From assembly GCA_022449345.1 (NCBI GenBank), contig JAKURL010000003.1, forward strand, positions 1 through 64,000: DNA of 64,000 nt, in the 5' to 3' direction. The notes below the pieces were generated by a model. The model worked only from the letters and a program-made list of their open reading frames with translations. It was not told the DNA's origin and did no database searches. The DNA is from Candidatus Thalassarchaeum sp. Its GTDB lineage: Archaea > Thermoplasmatota > Poseidoniia > Poseidoniales > Thalassarchaeaceae. The stretch's first letter is position 1. Each line of letters begins with the position of its first letter. The translations under genes and the position numbers were made by a program. Of this stretch, positions 34,337 to 43,328 are shown piece after piece.

Positions 34337-36106
34337 TCATTCTAGGTAGAAATATTCGCCGCTGGCCTTCTGTTCTCTGTCTTTGCGACTACCTGGTTTG
34401 TTGATTCTAGGCCTATGTGATTCGTGATCCCTACGAAAAGTAACTTCGACGTCATTTAGGAATCTATTCATTCCTTTTCGCGAAGACATGGGCCCTTCTG
34501 CATTACCATATGAACCACCCAATCCATCGAATACCAATAATGAATCTGAGACTATGTCGATGAAATAGATGTCATGGTCGATTACCATAGCCGCTTTTTC
34601 ATTACTTTCCATAGTCCTTCGGATTGCTTTTGCGGCCTCCATCCTAGCGTTGGCATCAAGGTGAGCACTTGGTTCATCTAGCAGGTATAAATCCGCTTCC
34701 TTTCCTAGGCAGATTGCAATACTTACAGCCTGCAACTCTCCACCAGATAGTTTCTTTGCGCGCAATTGTAATAGTTGGTCAACCTGTAAAGGTCTAATTA
34801 CCTGAGTATGGAATTCACCACTCCGCCATTTTGCTCCAAGTTCTGTATCAAGCCAGTCCTGAACGCTCCCATCAAAATCAGTATTGACATGCTGTGTTTT
34901 GTATGAAATGGCGGCATCCATGGTACACCAACCCTGATCAGGTTCCATCTCTCCTGCAATCATCTTGACCATTGTTGTCTTTCCTGTTGCATTTGGTCCA
35001 ACTACACCAACAACCTCGGCGCTACGAACTTCTCCATTCCCTGTCCTAAGTTCAAATTCTCCCAATTTTTTCTGCATATCTCCCCACTGCAATATTGGGG
35101 TTCCAACATCCATACCTCGGTCACGTCCTCTGAGAAATTGGATAGGCTTATCGCGAATACGTATGTTTTCTTCAGGAAGATAACCTTCTAGATATGCATT
35201 TATTGCAGTTCTAGTAGTCCTTGGTGGTGTGAAAATCCCGTAGGCTGAGCGTTCACCGTATATTACGTGAATTAGGTCACATAGAACATCAAGTATTGCT
35301 AAATCGTGTTCTACTACCAAAACTCTGTTCCCTTTCTCTGCTAATTCCCTGATAACTCCTACCATCCTCATTCTTTCATATATGTCCAAGTACGACGAGG
35401 GTTCATCGAAAAAGTAGACATCGGCTTCTTTCAGAAGCGTTGCACATATTGCTACGCGTTGTAATTCACCACCAGACAAGACATCAAGATTTCTTTCCAA
35501 AATATGGTCTATACCCATTATTTTACTGAAATGAGAAAACTCGTCTCGTTCGTCAACCCTTTCAAGTAAATCTAGTACCTTTCCTTGGAAAATTTTGGGA
35601 AGTTTATCGATATACTGGGGCTTGACGGCAATTCTTACCTCTTCCTCTGCAACAAGCCCTAGATAATCCCTTAACTCACCCCTGGGAAATGTTGTGATTA
35701 CATCTTCCCATTGGGGACTTGGGTTTCTCCAGTCTCCAAGATTAGGCGTGAAAGATCCTGATAGCAAATTAATCGCAGTTGATTTTCCGATTCCGTTGGG
35801 CCCGAGAATTCCAACAATTTGCTCCTGTTTAGGGGACGGAAGACGAAATAATTTGAATGAGTTTTCTCCATAACTGTGAGTCAAATCTGTGTCTAATTCT
35901 TCTGGCAAGTTGATTATTTTCACAGCGTCGTCGGGACAGTGTTTCGCTCTCGTAAAGCAAACAGGGCACGCAGTTTCAAGGATTCTACATTTGTCCCCCT
36001 CGATTTGAATACAATCTCTATCACACATTTCTGAGTATTTCTTTAGATATGCAAAGGCGTTGCTATTGGGTTTACAACGCTCCTCTAGAAGTATTGCCAC
36101 CCTCAT
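34337..36106 (-). CDS. Ribosome recycling ATPase ABCE1 (Rli1) with degraded Fe-S domain
   Basis: 589 residues. ABCE1 splits ribosomes after termination. Both ATPase halves are intact: GPNGIGKST and LSGGELQRVAI with Walker B VYFFDEPSSYLD in the first, GPNATGKTT, LSGGELQAVSI and LYLLDEPSAHLD in the second, plus hinge motifs. The N-terminal domain normally holds eight cysteines for two [4Fe-4S] clusters. Here C11, C47, C50 and C57 match four of them, but the other four positions read N16, Y20, Y24 and R53; extra Cys are at 28, 32 and 40. Both clusters would therefore lose ligands. The start has a strong ribosome-binding site, GGAGGG, at 36113-36118. It lies downstream of the squalene-type genes. 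Confidence 0.93.
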   Translation of the reverse strand: MRVAILLEERCKPNSNAFAYLKKYSEMCDRDCIQIEGDKCRILETACPVCFTRAKHCPDDAVKIINLPEELDTDLTHSYGENSFKLFRLPSPKQEQIVGILGPNGIGKSTAINLLSGSFTPNLGDWRNPSPQWEDVITTFPRGELRDYLGLVAEEEVRIAVKPQYIDKLPKIFQGKVLDLLERVDERDEFSHFSKIMGIDHILERNLDVLSGGELQRVAICATLLKEADVYFFDEPSSYLDIYERMRMVGVIRELAEKGNRVLVVEHDLAILDVLCDLIHVIYGERSAYGIFTPPRTTRTAINAYLEGYLPEENIRIRDKPIQFLRGRDRGMDVGTPILQWGDMQKKLGEFELRTGNGEVRSAEVVGVVGPNATGKTTMVKMIAGEMEPDQGWCTMDAAISYKTQHVNTDFDGSVQDWLDTELGAKWRSGEFHTQVIRPLQVDQLLQLRAKKLSGGELQAVSIAICLGKEADLYLLDEPSAHLDANARMEAAKAIRRTMESNEKAAMVIDHDIYFIDIVSDSLLVFDGLGGSYGNAEGPMSSRKGMNRFLNDVEVTFRRDHESHRPRINKPGSRKDREQKASGEYFYLE

Positions 36107-36176
36107 AAATATCCCTCCGAATTACTATGCTCGATAATCTTCCCTTCTGACTTGACCTTCGCAAGCCGCTTCTTGC

Positions 36177-37427
36177 TCAAAGAGTAAGGAAGCGGTATCT
36201 CGCATATACATATGCGGCTAGAGAAATCTTCTCTGCCTTCGAAAGTTGTATACGCTCGGTGAAAACATCACCGTCGTTCTTGTTGATTTTCTTTAGTATG
36301 GATTCGTAGAAAGCCATCATTGCTGCAGGTGAATAACGAGATTGTCGATCTAACAGTGGAAGCAGTTTGAACGCCTTATCGCGATAGGATTCTGCTCTCT
36401 CAATGTACTCTTCAACGAACGGCTTCCAACCCGGATGTTTGAGTAATTCACCACCACTCTTGACATCATCCTCACTAATTCCGTACCTTCGTAAATCTTC
36501 AATTGGAAGGTAAATTCTGTCTCGCTCAGCATCCTCTGCAACGTCTCGTATGATGTTGGTCAGTTGCATGAAAATCCCCCAAGCTTCGGAGAATTCTCTT
36601 GCTTCTAATTCGGAGTATCCGTAAATTTCGATACAGACCAATCCAACGGTCGATGCAACTCGGTAGCAATAGGAATAGAGTTCTTCGAAGGTTTCGTATC
36701 GGTTGCGATGAAAGTCATCCTCCATTCCGCTAATCATATCGTCCAGTAATTGACGAGGGATCTTGTAGCGTCGAATGGTGTCTTTCAAAGCGATGAAAAT
36801 CGGGTCTGTTGAGGTGACTTGACCGTACGCACTAGACAATTTCTTGCGGTAGTAGAAAAGTTGTGACATGCGGTCATCGTAATGGTCTCGAGCGACGACA
36901 GGGCTAGTTCCAGTCAGCCTCTCGATGTGGGCTCTGTATTCTATCGATTCAGGGTCGTCTGAAGAGCCACCAGGGAATGAATCGACATAGTCACCATCTG
37001 CAATATCATCAGCTCTACGGCAGAATGCGTAGTATGCACAAATCGCTCTACGTGCCTCATTTGGAAGATATTTGAACGAATGATAGAAGTTTCCTGCCTC
37101 GATTCGAGTCAATTCTTCACAGTATTCGTACGCGGTTTCAATCATGTAATCCGGCACACCGGGTTCGGACCAAATCGCGGCATCGATGTGCCCAAACGGA
37201 TTAACTAACTCTCCACGAGAGCCGACGACACCCATGAATCGAGCACCTTCTCGAATGGTTTCTAGGGCGGTAATCGAAATTGCTCGGGCCGCTTCTCGGG
37301 TTAGGCTAACTGTAGATCTGACACCCTCGATACCCTTGTTTTCAACATCGGCATCCACGAGAGAAATGCTACGCTCAAGGTCGTACCGCAGATCACCTGC
37401 GGAATCGCTCCTCGTGTCTTGAGACAT
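36177..37427 (-). CDS. Phytoene/squalene synthase family, HpnD/CrtB-like
   Basis: About 416 residues; head-to-head prenyl transferase (trans-isoprenyl diphosphate synthase fold). The two Asp-rich motifs for Mg-diphosphate are CRRADDIADGDYVD and IIRDVAEDAERDRIYLP. The entry EAGNFYHSFKYLPNEARRA and YAFCRRADDIAD are closest to HpnD/CrtB enzymes. An N-terminal extension of about 85 residues is not part of the catalytic domain. With the adjacent second synthase and the HpnE-like oxidase, it would act on presqualene or hydroxysqualene formation (HpnD step); phytoene synthase is the alternative. ATG 37427 (MSQDTRSD) is preferred to a codon at 37472. Confidence 0.85.
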   Translation of the reverse strand: MSQDTRSDSAGDLRYDLERSISLVDADVENKGIEGVRSTVSLTREAARAISITALETIREGARFMGVVGSRGELVNPFGHIDAAIWSEPGVPDYMIETAYEYCEELTRIEAGNFYHSFKYLPNEARRAICAYYAFCRRADDIADGDYVDSFPGGSSDDPESIEYRAHIERLTGTSPVVARDHYDDRMSQLFYYRKKLSSAYGQVTSTDPIFIALKDTIRRYKIPRQLLDDMISGMEDDFHRNRYETFEELYSYCYRVASTVGLVCIEIYGYSELEAREFSEAWGIFMQLTNIIRDVAEDAERDRIYLPIEDLRRYGISEDDVKSGGELLKHPGWKPFVEEYIERAESYRDKAFKLLPLLDRQSRYSPAAMMAFYESILKKINKNDGDVFTERIQLSKAEKISLAAYVYARYRFLTL

Positions 37428-37486
37428 GGTAACGCCGAACGCGAGCCCCCGTCGTTCGCTCTTGAACCTCACCCTCGCGCGCGTGC

Positions 37487-37504
37487 AGGCCGCCTCAGCG
37501 GCCT
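37487..37504. other. Perfect hairpin between the two prenyl synthase genes
   Basis: AGGCCGC-CTCA-GCGGCCT is a perfect 7-bp stem with a 4-base loop, in the gap between the stop of the squalene-synthase-like gene (37514) and the start of the HpnD-like gene (37427) on the minus strand. It is a candidate processing or attenuation site, or part of the promoter region. Confidence 0.45.
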
Positions 37505-37513
37505 ATAGTCGGT

Positions 37514-38533
37514 TTAGGAGTCATTTCTAGCCCTATTTACAGCATTGTTGAGAATTCGGTTTTCCATCGGTTTGAAACGTGTTGAAATACTACATGAAAT
37601 GGCAATTTTCTTGATTCTACCACGGTCGACTTTGATTCTCTCATAAGCATCGAGTACATTACCGGTTCGAAGTAGTGCAAGAGTCTCTAAGCCAATTACA
37701 ACAGGTAGCATACAAGCCATTCGGAGACTACGGTATTTTCGTGGAATCATTCGAATATAACTTATTGCGGCTTCATAGTGATGGCAGGTTAAGTCGAGAT
37801 AGGAATCGTAGAGCGGTCTGAAAGCCGTAATTGATTCTGGATTCCTAAGGTCCTCGTAGCTTAGCCCAATCTCCGCTAATCTTTCACTCGGTATGTAGCA
37901 GCGACCCAAGGCCAAATCCGCAGGAATATCTCTCAGAATGTTCGTCATTTGCAGTGCCTTTCCGAAGCGAATCCCCAGCGAATCAAATGTCGCGGTGTCG
38001 GCAATATCTCCTGACAATTCGTTCTGCAGAGTAATCGCCGTCCAGAACTCTCCAACGCTTCCAGCCACCCTGTATGCATAATCATCCAATTCAGAATCAT
38101 TTTCTAAGCAGGTGAGTTCAGATCCAAGAGCCCCAAACCTGACCAAATCGAGCCTCTGTCCCGAGATGATCACATCCAGACAGCGTTGCATCAAAACAGC
38201 ATCCTGTGAAGCCATATTCCGATATGCAGCTACAACAGAATCCAGGTTTTCTAGCAATCTTTTCTCATCAACATCGTCTTGAATTACGGCAATATTTGTC
38301 AAGTCGAGAGGTGCATCACCGACGAGGTTTTTCTGATATCCATCGAGAGCTTCAATCAATGCTTCAGCATCTTCTGTTTTGGAATCTGCAATCGTGTCTG
38401 CTAACCTCGCTAGAAGATAGAGTAGACCAACTTGATCTCGAACACTATTCGGGAGAGTTGTAAGTGTCAAATGGAAGGAACGAGAGGTGGCCTTGAGCAG
38501 CCCATCAATGTGCTCGTCAATTACCTCAGCCAT
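37514..38533 (-). CDS. Squalene synthase-like prenyl transferase (HpnC/SQS type)
   Basis: 339 residues of the same superfamily as its neighbour but a distinct subgroup. It starts LKATSRSFHLTLTTLPNSVRD and has LLARLADTIADSKTED as the first Asp-rich motif and TNILRDIPADLALGRCYIP as the second. The D-(L/I)-PADL-x-x-GRCY-(L/I)-P wording is characteristic of bacterial squalene synthase-type proteins. The reaction would join two farnesyl diphosphates, alone or together with the HpnD-like enzyme. It lies 54 bases after the hpnE-like gene and 86 bases before the HpnD-like gene on the same strand. Confidence 0.85.
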   Translation of the reverse strand: MAEVIDEHIDGLLKATSRSFHLTLTTLPNSVRDQVGLLYLLARLADTIADSKTEDAEALIEALDGYQKNLVGDAPLDLTNIAVIQDDVDEKRLLENLDSVVAAYRNMASQDAVLMQRCLDVIISGQRLDLVRFGALGSELTCLENDSELDDYAYRVAGSVGEFWTAITLQNELSGDIADTATFDSLGIRFGKALQMTNILRDIPADLALGRCYIPSERLAEIGLSYEDLRNPESITAFRPLYDSYLDLTCHHYEAAISYIRMIPRKYRSLRMACMLPVVIGLETLALLRTGNVLDAYERIKVDRGRIKKIAISCSISTRFKPMENRILNNAVNRARNDS

Positions 38534-38587
38534 GCTTCTTTCACCTCCGGCACAATCGCTTATCTGTTGAGTGCTTCGCAGATTCTT

Positions 38588-40054
38588 CTATTTCCACACT
38601 CTCCAATCTTTGTCTCCTCTATTAGGGGAATTTGGCCAGTCCAGCCAACTATCGTCGTGATGCCAACCAGTAAAGTCTCTAACTCCGTTCAGTTCTAGAT
38701 AAGTTGCTGCAGCAGTGAGTCCGGACCTCGTTGAGGCTTCTAGAGTGGAAGGCCAATCGATGTTTATCCAATCTCCTCCCAAAATCACTCCTTCGCCAGC
38801 GTCTAAGGGATTTGGGCGAAGGCGTTGAGATCCTGCCATTAGGGCCGTAGTGGCCCGATTAATTCTAACAACGCGGAAGTCGATTAATGCCGGAGATTGC
38901 GGGAATGCAGTTTCGATTACCCTTTTGTATTCGTTCCTAATCAATTCATCCGCCCAGTCGATATATGGGTCAGCGTAGGACACAGGGCTGGAAATCCAGT
39001 GACCCGGCAAACCACCTCTCTCTCCGTCATCGAGTTCACCAGAGCGGTCGAATAACATCTGAATCAATGGTTCATCACAACAGATCACGAAAGGTGTACC
39101 ATCGGGTAGCACAGGTCCCTCATGGAACGCGTGAATTCCGATTTGAGATGTGTTGCCCAATTTCGCGAGTCGTTCTGCAACGTCGTGTGAAGCAAGGCTT
39201 GCTGTTGATCCTGTGAGAAGCCTCGCAGTGGCTGTAATTGGTGTGCAAATAATTACTGTTGAAGCGGCATGAAATCCATCTATTGTATTCACACCCGTAA
39301 CCTTTCCACTTTCTCGGAATAGACTCGTAGCAGAGGTTGAGAGATGGACTTCAACACCTGCAGCCGCTAGAGTTCTTCGTAGGGCAGAGGAAACTGCCTG
39401 CGTAAAGTCTGTAGTGAAGCAACCAACATCGAATGTATCTACTTGACTAAAGAATGCCTTGTTGAACAAGAAGATCGCAGATGCAGCACTGGCCTGAGCG
39501 GAATTGATGTTTAGCGCCAATCGGATGATTGGATTCCAAAATCGAGCGATTGCTCTCTTGCTCTGGCCATTGTCCTCTAGCCATTGCAAGAAAGTTAGGT
39601 CATCTAGTTCTCTCCTTTGTTCCTCAGTCGTACTTTGAATCGCTTTGACTGCCTTCTGCATCGCCATTTTATCTACTAATCCAAGGAAACTCGCATTAAG
39701 AAAAGCGGTGGTTAGATGGTTTGGTGGAGGCAATTTACCAGAGTGAATTGTCGATATTCGCCCTTCCCCCACCTCTAGGAATGGCAACATGGTCGAATCT
39801 TGCAATTTTACAACATCTCTCACCTCACAAGTTGCCAATAGTTGAAGAAAGCGGCTGTAAGTCCGGAAAATCACATTCTGAGTACTGTCAATTTGCCTGT
39901 TAAGTCCACTGATTTTGATGCTGTTGAAACGCCCTCCCAACCTGTTGGAAGCCTCTAGCAAAGTGACATTCACACCTCGTCCCGCAAGGGCAAGAGCAGA
40001 AGCACAACCGGCTATGCCTCCACCTAATACTACCACTCGCGATTGCAAACTCAC
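38588..40054 (-). CDS. HpnE-like FAD-dependent hydroxysqualene dehydroxylase / desaturase
   Basis: 488 residues; flavin amine oxidase fold. The FAD motif VVVLGGGIAGCASALALAG is at residues 7-25 and NRLGGRF follows. Later blocks read FWNPIIRLALNINSAQASA, LFDRSGELDD, SSPVSYADPYIDW and GVILGGDWINIDWPSTLEAS, in the order and wording of the squalene-associated desaturase HpnE. CrtI-type phytoene desaturase fits less well. HpnE reduces hydroxysqualene to squalene; with the two prenyl synthases downstream the set resembles bacterial hpnCDE. The start is GTG 40054. It is first in the operon, 64 bases after the convergent-side end of sucD's gene. Confidence 0.82.
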   Translation of the reverse strand: MSLQSRVVVLGGGIAGCASALALAGRGVNVTLLEASNRLGGRFNSIKISGLNRQIDSTQNVIFRTYSRFLQLLATCEVRDVVKLQDSTMLPFLEVGEGRISTIHSGKLPPPNHLTTAFLNASFLGLVDKMAMQKAVKAIQSTTEEQRRELDDLTFLQWLEDNGQSKRAIARFWNPIIRLALNINSAQASAASAIFLFNKAFFSQVDTFDVGCFTTDFTQAVSSALRRTLAAAGVEVHLSTSATSLFRESGKVTGVNTIDGFHAASTVIICTPITATARLLTGSTASLASHDVAERLAKLGNTSQIGIHAFHEGPVLPDGTPFVICCDEPLIQMLFDRSGELDDGERGGLPGHWISSPVSYADPYIDWADELIRNEYKRVIETAFPQSPALIDFRVVRINRATTALMAGSQRLRPNPLDAGEGVILGGDWINIDWPSTLEASTRSGLTAAATYLELNGVRDFTGWHHDDSWLDWPNSPNRGDKDWRVWK

Positions 40055-40118
40055 GAACGCTTGGCTGCATTCTTTGGGTTAAGACCCTCCGTGAGTCCAC
40101 GGGCTTAGAGTTCGGTCT

Positions 40119-41042
40119 TCATAGAAGACCGGCTTGTTCCAAAGCGATCTTCAGCGTGGCGCCGATTTCGGAGGGGTCTCTAGCTATGTGGATGCCTGCC
40201 GCCTCGAAAGCGGCAAATTTCTCGGCGGCTGTCCCCTTACCTCCAGAGATGATGGCGCCCGCGTGCCCCATTCTCTTGCCAGGTGGAGCAGTCGCCCCAG
40301 CCACGAAGCCGACAATCGGCTTGCTGAAGTTATCTGCGACCCAAGCCGCTGCCTCCTCCTCGGCAGTACCACCAATCTCGCCAATCAGCACCACTGCCTC
40401 AGTCTCAGGATCCTCTTCGAAAGCCGCTAGGCAGTCGATGAACCCAGTCCCACTGACGGGGTCGCCACCAATTCCTATACATGTGGTCTGACCTTCGCCT
40501 ACGCTCATCGTCTGAGCCACTGCCTCGTATGTGAGAGTGCCAGATTTCGAGATAACACCGATTCTTCCCTTGGCGTGGATATACCCAGGCATGATTCCGA
40601 CCTTGCAGCCTCCATCTTCTCCGGGCGTGATGATTCCCGGGCAGTTTGGCCCAATCAGCCTGATTCCGGGTATCTTTGAGATATGTCCGACGGATCGGAC
40701 CATATCGAGGGTTGGAATACCCTCGGTGATGCAAACTATCAGTCCCTCTCCCTTGATTTCGTTGAACGCATCGGCAGCTTCGATGATTGCCGAGGCTGCG
40801 AATCTAGCTGGCACGTAAATCACGCTGACATCAGCATCAGTTTGGGAAATTGCTTCGGTCATATCATCGAACACAGGGACCTCACGACCGGGCAGTTCAA
40901 CCATCTGTCCTCCCTTGCCGGGAGTGACTCCACCTACCACATCGGTCCCGTACTCTATCATCCGGGTAGCGTGAAATGTGCCTTGACTTCCAGTGATGCC
41001 CTGAACTAGGACTTTGCTCGTTTCATCGATCCAGATGCTCAA
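40119..41042 (-). CDS. sucD: Succinyl-CoA ligase, alpha subunit
   Basis: 307 residues. With SucC it interconverts succinyl-CoA and succinate with formation of ATP/GTP. The N-terminal CoA-binding domain begins [15 protein letters not shown], the central part has [14 protein letters not shown], and the phosphorylated His lies in [20 protein letters not shown]. Length is normal. The start is a TTG at 41042 that overlaps the sucC stop (TTGA), so the subunits are translationally coupled. An unusual near-tail feature is not seen. Confidence 0.95.
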   Translation of the reverse strand: MSIWIDETSKVLVQGITGSQGTFHATRMIEYGTDVVGGVTPGKGGQMVELPGREVPVFDDMTEAISQTDADVSVIYVPARFAASAIIEAADAFNEIKGEGLIVCITEGIPTLDMVRSVGHISKIPGIRLIGPNCPGIITPGEDGGCKVGIMPGYIHAKGRIGVISKSGTLTYEAVAQTMSVGEGQTTCIGIGGDPVSGTGFIDCLAAFEEDPETEAVVLIGEIGGTAEEEAAAWVADNFSKPIVGFVAGATAPPGKRMGHAGAIISGGKGTAAEKFAAFEAAGIHIARDPSEIGATLKIALEQAGLL

Positions 41043-42250
41043 GCCTTCGCCCCCTCTAGAGCTGCGACAATTGCTTCAGCTCCCTCGGCTAGTGTACTTA
41101 CAGTAGTGACTTCCAAGGAACTCTCCTCTAGGACAGTCCTGCCTTCGACATGGTTGGTGCCAGAGAATCGGACTACAAGTGGAACCGACAAACCGACCTC
41201 TCTGGATGCATCGATAATGCTTCTAGCCACCATATCACAGCGGATGATGCCCCCGAAGATGTTCACTAGGATGCCTTCCACATTAGGATCCTCTAGAATG
41301 ATACCGAATGCAGTAGTAATTGATTCCTTATTTGCCCCTCCTCCAATGTCTAGGAAGTTGGCGGGCTCACCACCGTACAGTTTGATGACATCCATCGATG
41401 CCATTGCAAGGCCAGCACCGTTGACGAGGCAACCGATATCACCATCAAGTTTGACGTAGGAAAGACCTGCTTCCTTGGCGCGAGTTTCGGTCGGCTCTTC
41501 TTCAGACAAATCTCTTAATTCACCCCAATCCGTGTGTCGGAATGAGGCGTTTTCGTCGAAACTAACCTTAGCGTCAAGAGCGACCATTTCGTCTGACTTA
41601 GTTCGAACTAGAGGATTGATTTCTACCATCGAGCAATCGTTTGAAACGAATAGGTCGTAGAGGCTTCCGATCATTCCTAAGAAGTCCTTCAAGGCAGCAC
41701 CTGATAGACCTAGAGCCATACCGAGTTTTCTCTTTTGGGATTCAAGCAAATCTGCTTGCGGATCAACCCATATTTTGTGAATTGCTTCAGGAGTGTTTTC
41801 GGCAACCTCTTCGATATCCATACCTCCTTCCGTCGAGGCCATGATTAGTACTGCCTTTGCTTCCCTATCGACTAACAAGGCAAGGTAGTATTCATGTGCG
41901 ATTTCACAACCAGCCTCGACGTAGAGATTACTGACTAATTTCCCAGCAGGTCCCGTCTGCTTAGTTACGAGTATATGTCCCAGGATGTTTTCAGCATAGG
42001 TTTCCACTTCATCACGGGAGAAAGCAATCTTGACACCGCCCTCCATTAGGAGGTCTCCAGAAGTCGGGCAGTACAGGTTGCCCTTGCCTCGCCCACCGGC
42101 ATGGATTTGACTCTTGACTGCGACTACTTTTGAGCCAAGAGAATCGTATGCAGCAAGGGCTTCTTTGACACTTTTGCAGTGCACGCCATCCTGCACCTTG
42201 ACACCCGCGGAACGGAAGAGCTGCTTACCCTGATACTCGTGGATGTTCAT
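41039..42250 (-). CDS. sucC: Succinyl-CoA ligase, beta subunit
   Basis: About 403 residues. ATP-grasp fold: [17 protein letters not shown] at the start, then [48 protein letters not shown] and [21 protein letters not shown]. These blocks define the nucleotide-binding and ligase domains. ATG 42250 is the clear start (MNIHEYQ); a longer frame to 42451 exists but has no family resemblance and would overlap the divergent nucleotidyltransferase gene. The sucC and nucleotidyltransferase starts are 109 bases apart. Confidence 0.96.
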   Translation of the reverse strand: MNIHEYQGKQLFRSAGVKVQDGVHCKSVKEALAAYDSLGSKVVAVKSQIHAGGRGKGNLYCPTSGDLLMEGGVKIAFSRDEVETYAENILGHILVTKQTGPAGKLVSNLYVEAGCEIAHEYYLALLVDREAKAVLIMASTEGGMDIEEVAENTPEAIHKIWVDPQADLLESQKRKLGMALGLSGAALKDFLGMIGSLYDLFVSNDCSMVEINPLVRTKSDEMVALDAKVSFDENASFRHTDWGELRDLSEEEPTETRAKEAGLSYVKLDGDIGCLVNGAGLAMASMDVIKLYGGEPANFLDIGGGANKESITTAFGIILEDPNVEGILVNIFGGIIRCDMVARSIIDASREVGLSVPLVVRFSGTNHVEGRTVLEESSLEVTTVSTLAEGAEAIVAALEGAKA

Positions 42251-42359
42251 GTCGACGGTCCGACGACCTAACACCCGTCTTTCAACGATGCGCTTAGAGG
42301 GTATGCGGGAGTCGTCGGGGACACGAAGTGCTGAAAGTGGTAATTGTGCCCGACCAACC

Positions 42360-43322
42360 ATGGACGTAGTGGTTCTGGCCGGTGGATTTGGCACTCGCTT
42401 GCGTCCATGGACTGAAACAATCCCCAAACCACTATTGCCTATTCTTGACAAGTCAATGATTGAGCATGTTCTAGATGTATTGCCTGAATCTCAAGTTGAC
42501 AAGGTTCTCATCGCCGCTGGTTACGGTGTAGAACAGATGCGGGAACATTTCAAGGAAACCCCCTTACCCTACGAGGTTGTCATTGTTGAAGAAACTGAAC
42601 CTCTAGGCACTGGAGGGGCGATTGTAAACTGCCGAGAGCATCTTTCAGGAGGGACTTTCTGTGTTATCAATGGAGATTTGATTACTAGCCTTAAGGTCGA
42701 AGAGATGCTTGAATTCCACAAACAAAATGGCGGTATTGCAACCATTTCCCTCTGGGAAGTTGAAGACCCATCTCGGTTTGGTGTCGCTGACTACAAAGCA
42801 GATACTGGCAAGATAATGAGATTCCAAGAGAAACCTGCAATCGAAGAAGCATATTCTAATCTAATCAACGCTGGAACTTACATCCTTGAGCAAGAAATAT
42901 TCGACTTTATGCCAGACGAGGCTCATAGCATCGAGAGAGACATTTACGAGAAGATTGCAGAGACTGGTGCATTGAATGGATTCCCCTTCGCAGGCATGTT
43001 TGTTGACGCAGACACACCTCCTTCATTTGTCGAAGCCAGCCAAGCTTGCATCACTTCTGGTCGATTCGCAACCGGTCAAGTAGCAGGCGATTCATGGATT
43101 GGAGAAGGTTGCGAAAATTTTGGTGAAGTAATTGGCAGCTCTCTTGGCTCTAATGTCATCGTAGGAGAAGGCTCATCGATTCACAACTCAGTGATTCTAG
43201 AAGGTGCAATTATTGGGTCTAATTGTCAATTGCACGGCTGCTTAATTGGTAAGAGCGCGGAAGTAAATGACGGCTCTAATCTTAATAGCAAAATCGTGGG
43301 TCACGGGTCTAAAGTTGAGTGA
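42360..43322 (+). CDS. NDP-sugar pyrophosphorylase with left-handed beta-helix tail
   Basis: About 320 residues. The nucleotidyltransferase domain opens VVVLAGGFGTRLRPWTETIPKPLLPI, the sugar-nucleotide signature (fragment: GGFGTRLRPWT). Residues ~235-320 have hexapeptide-repeat wording (GSNVIVGEGSSIHNSVILEGA, IIGSNCQLHGCLIG), a left-handed beta-helix. This layout is shared by mannose-1-phosphate guanylyltransferases and glucose-1-phosphate thymidylyl/uridylyltransferases; the sugar cannot be told. It supplies activated sugar for glycans or polar lipids. The ATG 42360 (MDVVVLAGG) is chosen over an upstream codon at 42243. Confidence 0.9.
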   Translation: MDVVVLAGGFGTRLRPWTETIPKPLLPILDKSMIEHVLDVLPESQVDKVLIAAGYGVEQMREHFKETPLPYEVVIVEETEPLGTGGAIVNCREHLSGGTFCVINGDLITSLKVEEMLEFHKQNGGIATISLWEVEDPSRFGVADYKADTGKIMRFQEKPAIEEAYSNLINAGTYILEQEIFDFMPDEAHSIERDIYEKIAETGALNGFPFAGMFVDADTPPSFVEASQACITSGRFATGQVAGDSWIGEGCENFGEVIGSSLGSNVIVGEGSSIHNSVILEGAIIGSNCQLHGCLIGKSAEVNDGSNLNSKIVGHGSKVE

Positions 43323-43328
43323 GATAAA

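Noticed and set aside
40156..40491. Plus-strand frames opposite sucD
   Set aside because: Antisense shadows of a strongly conserved gene; Pro/Ser/Ala-rich with no motif.
42251..42451. Upstream extension of sucC
   Set aside because: The added 67 residues are basic and unlike SucC, whose start MNIHEYQ is exactly conserved; they also run into the divergent gene's leader.
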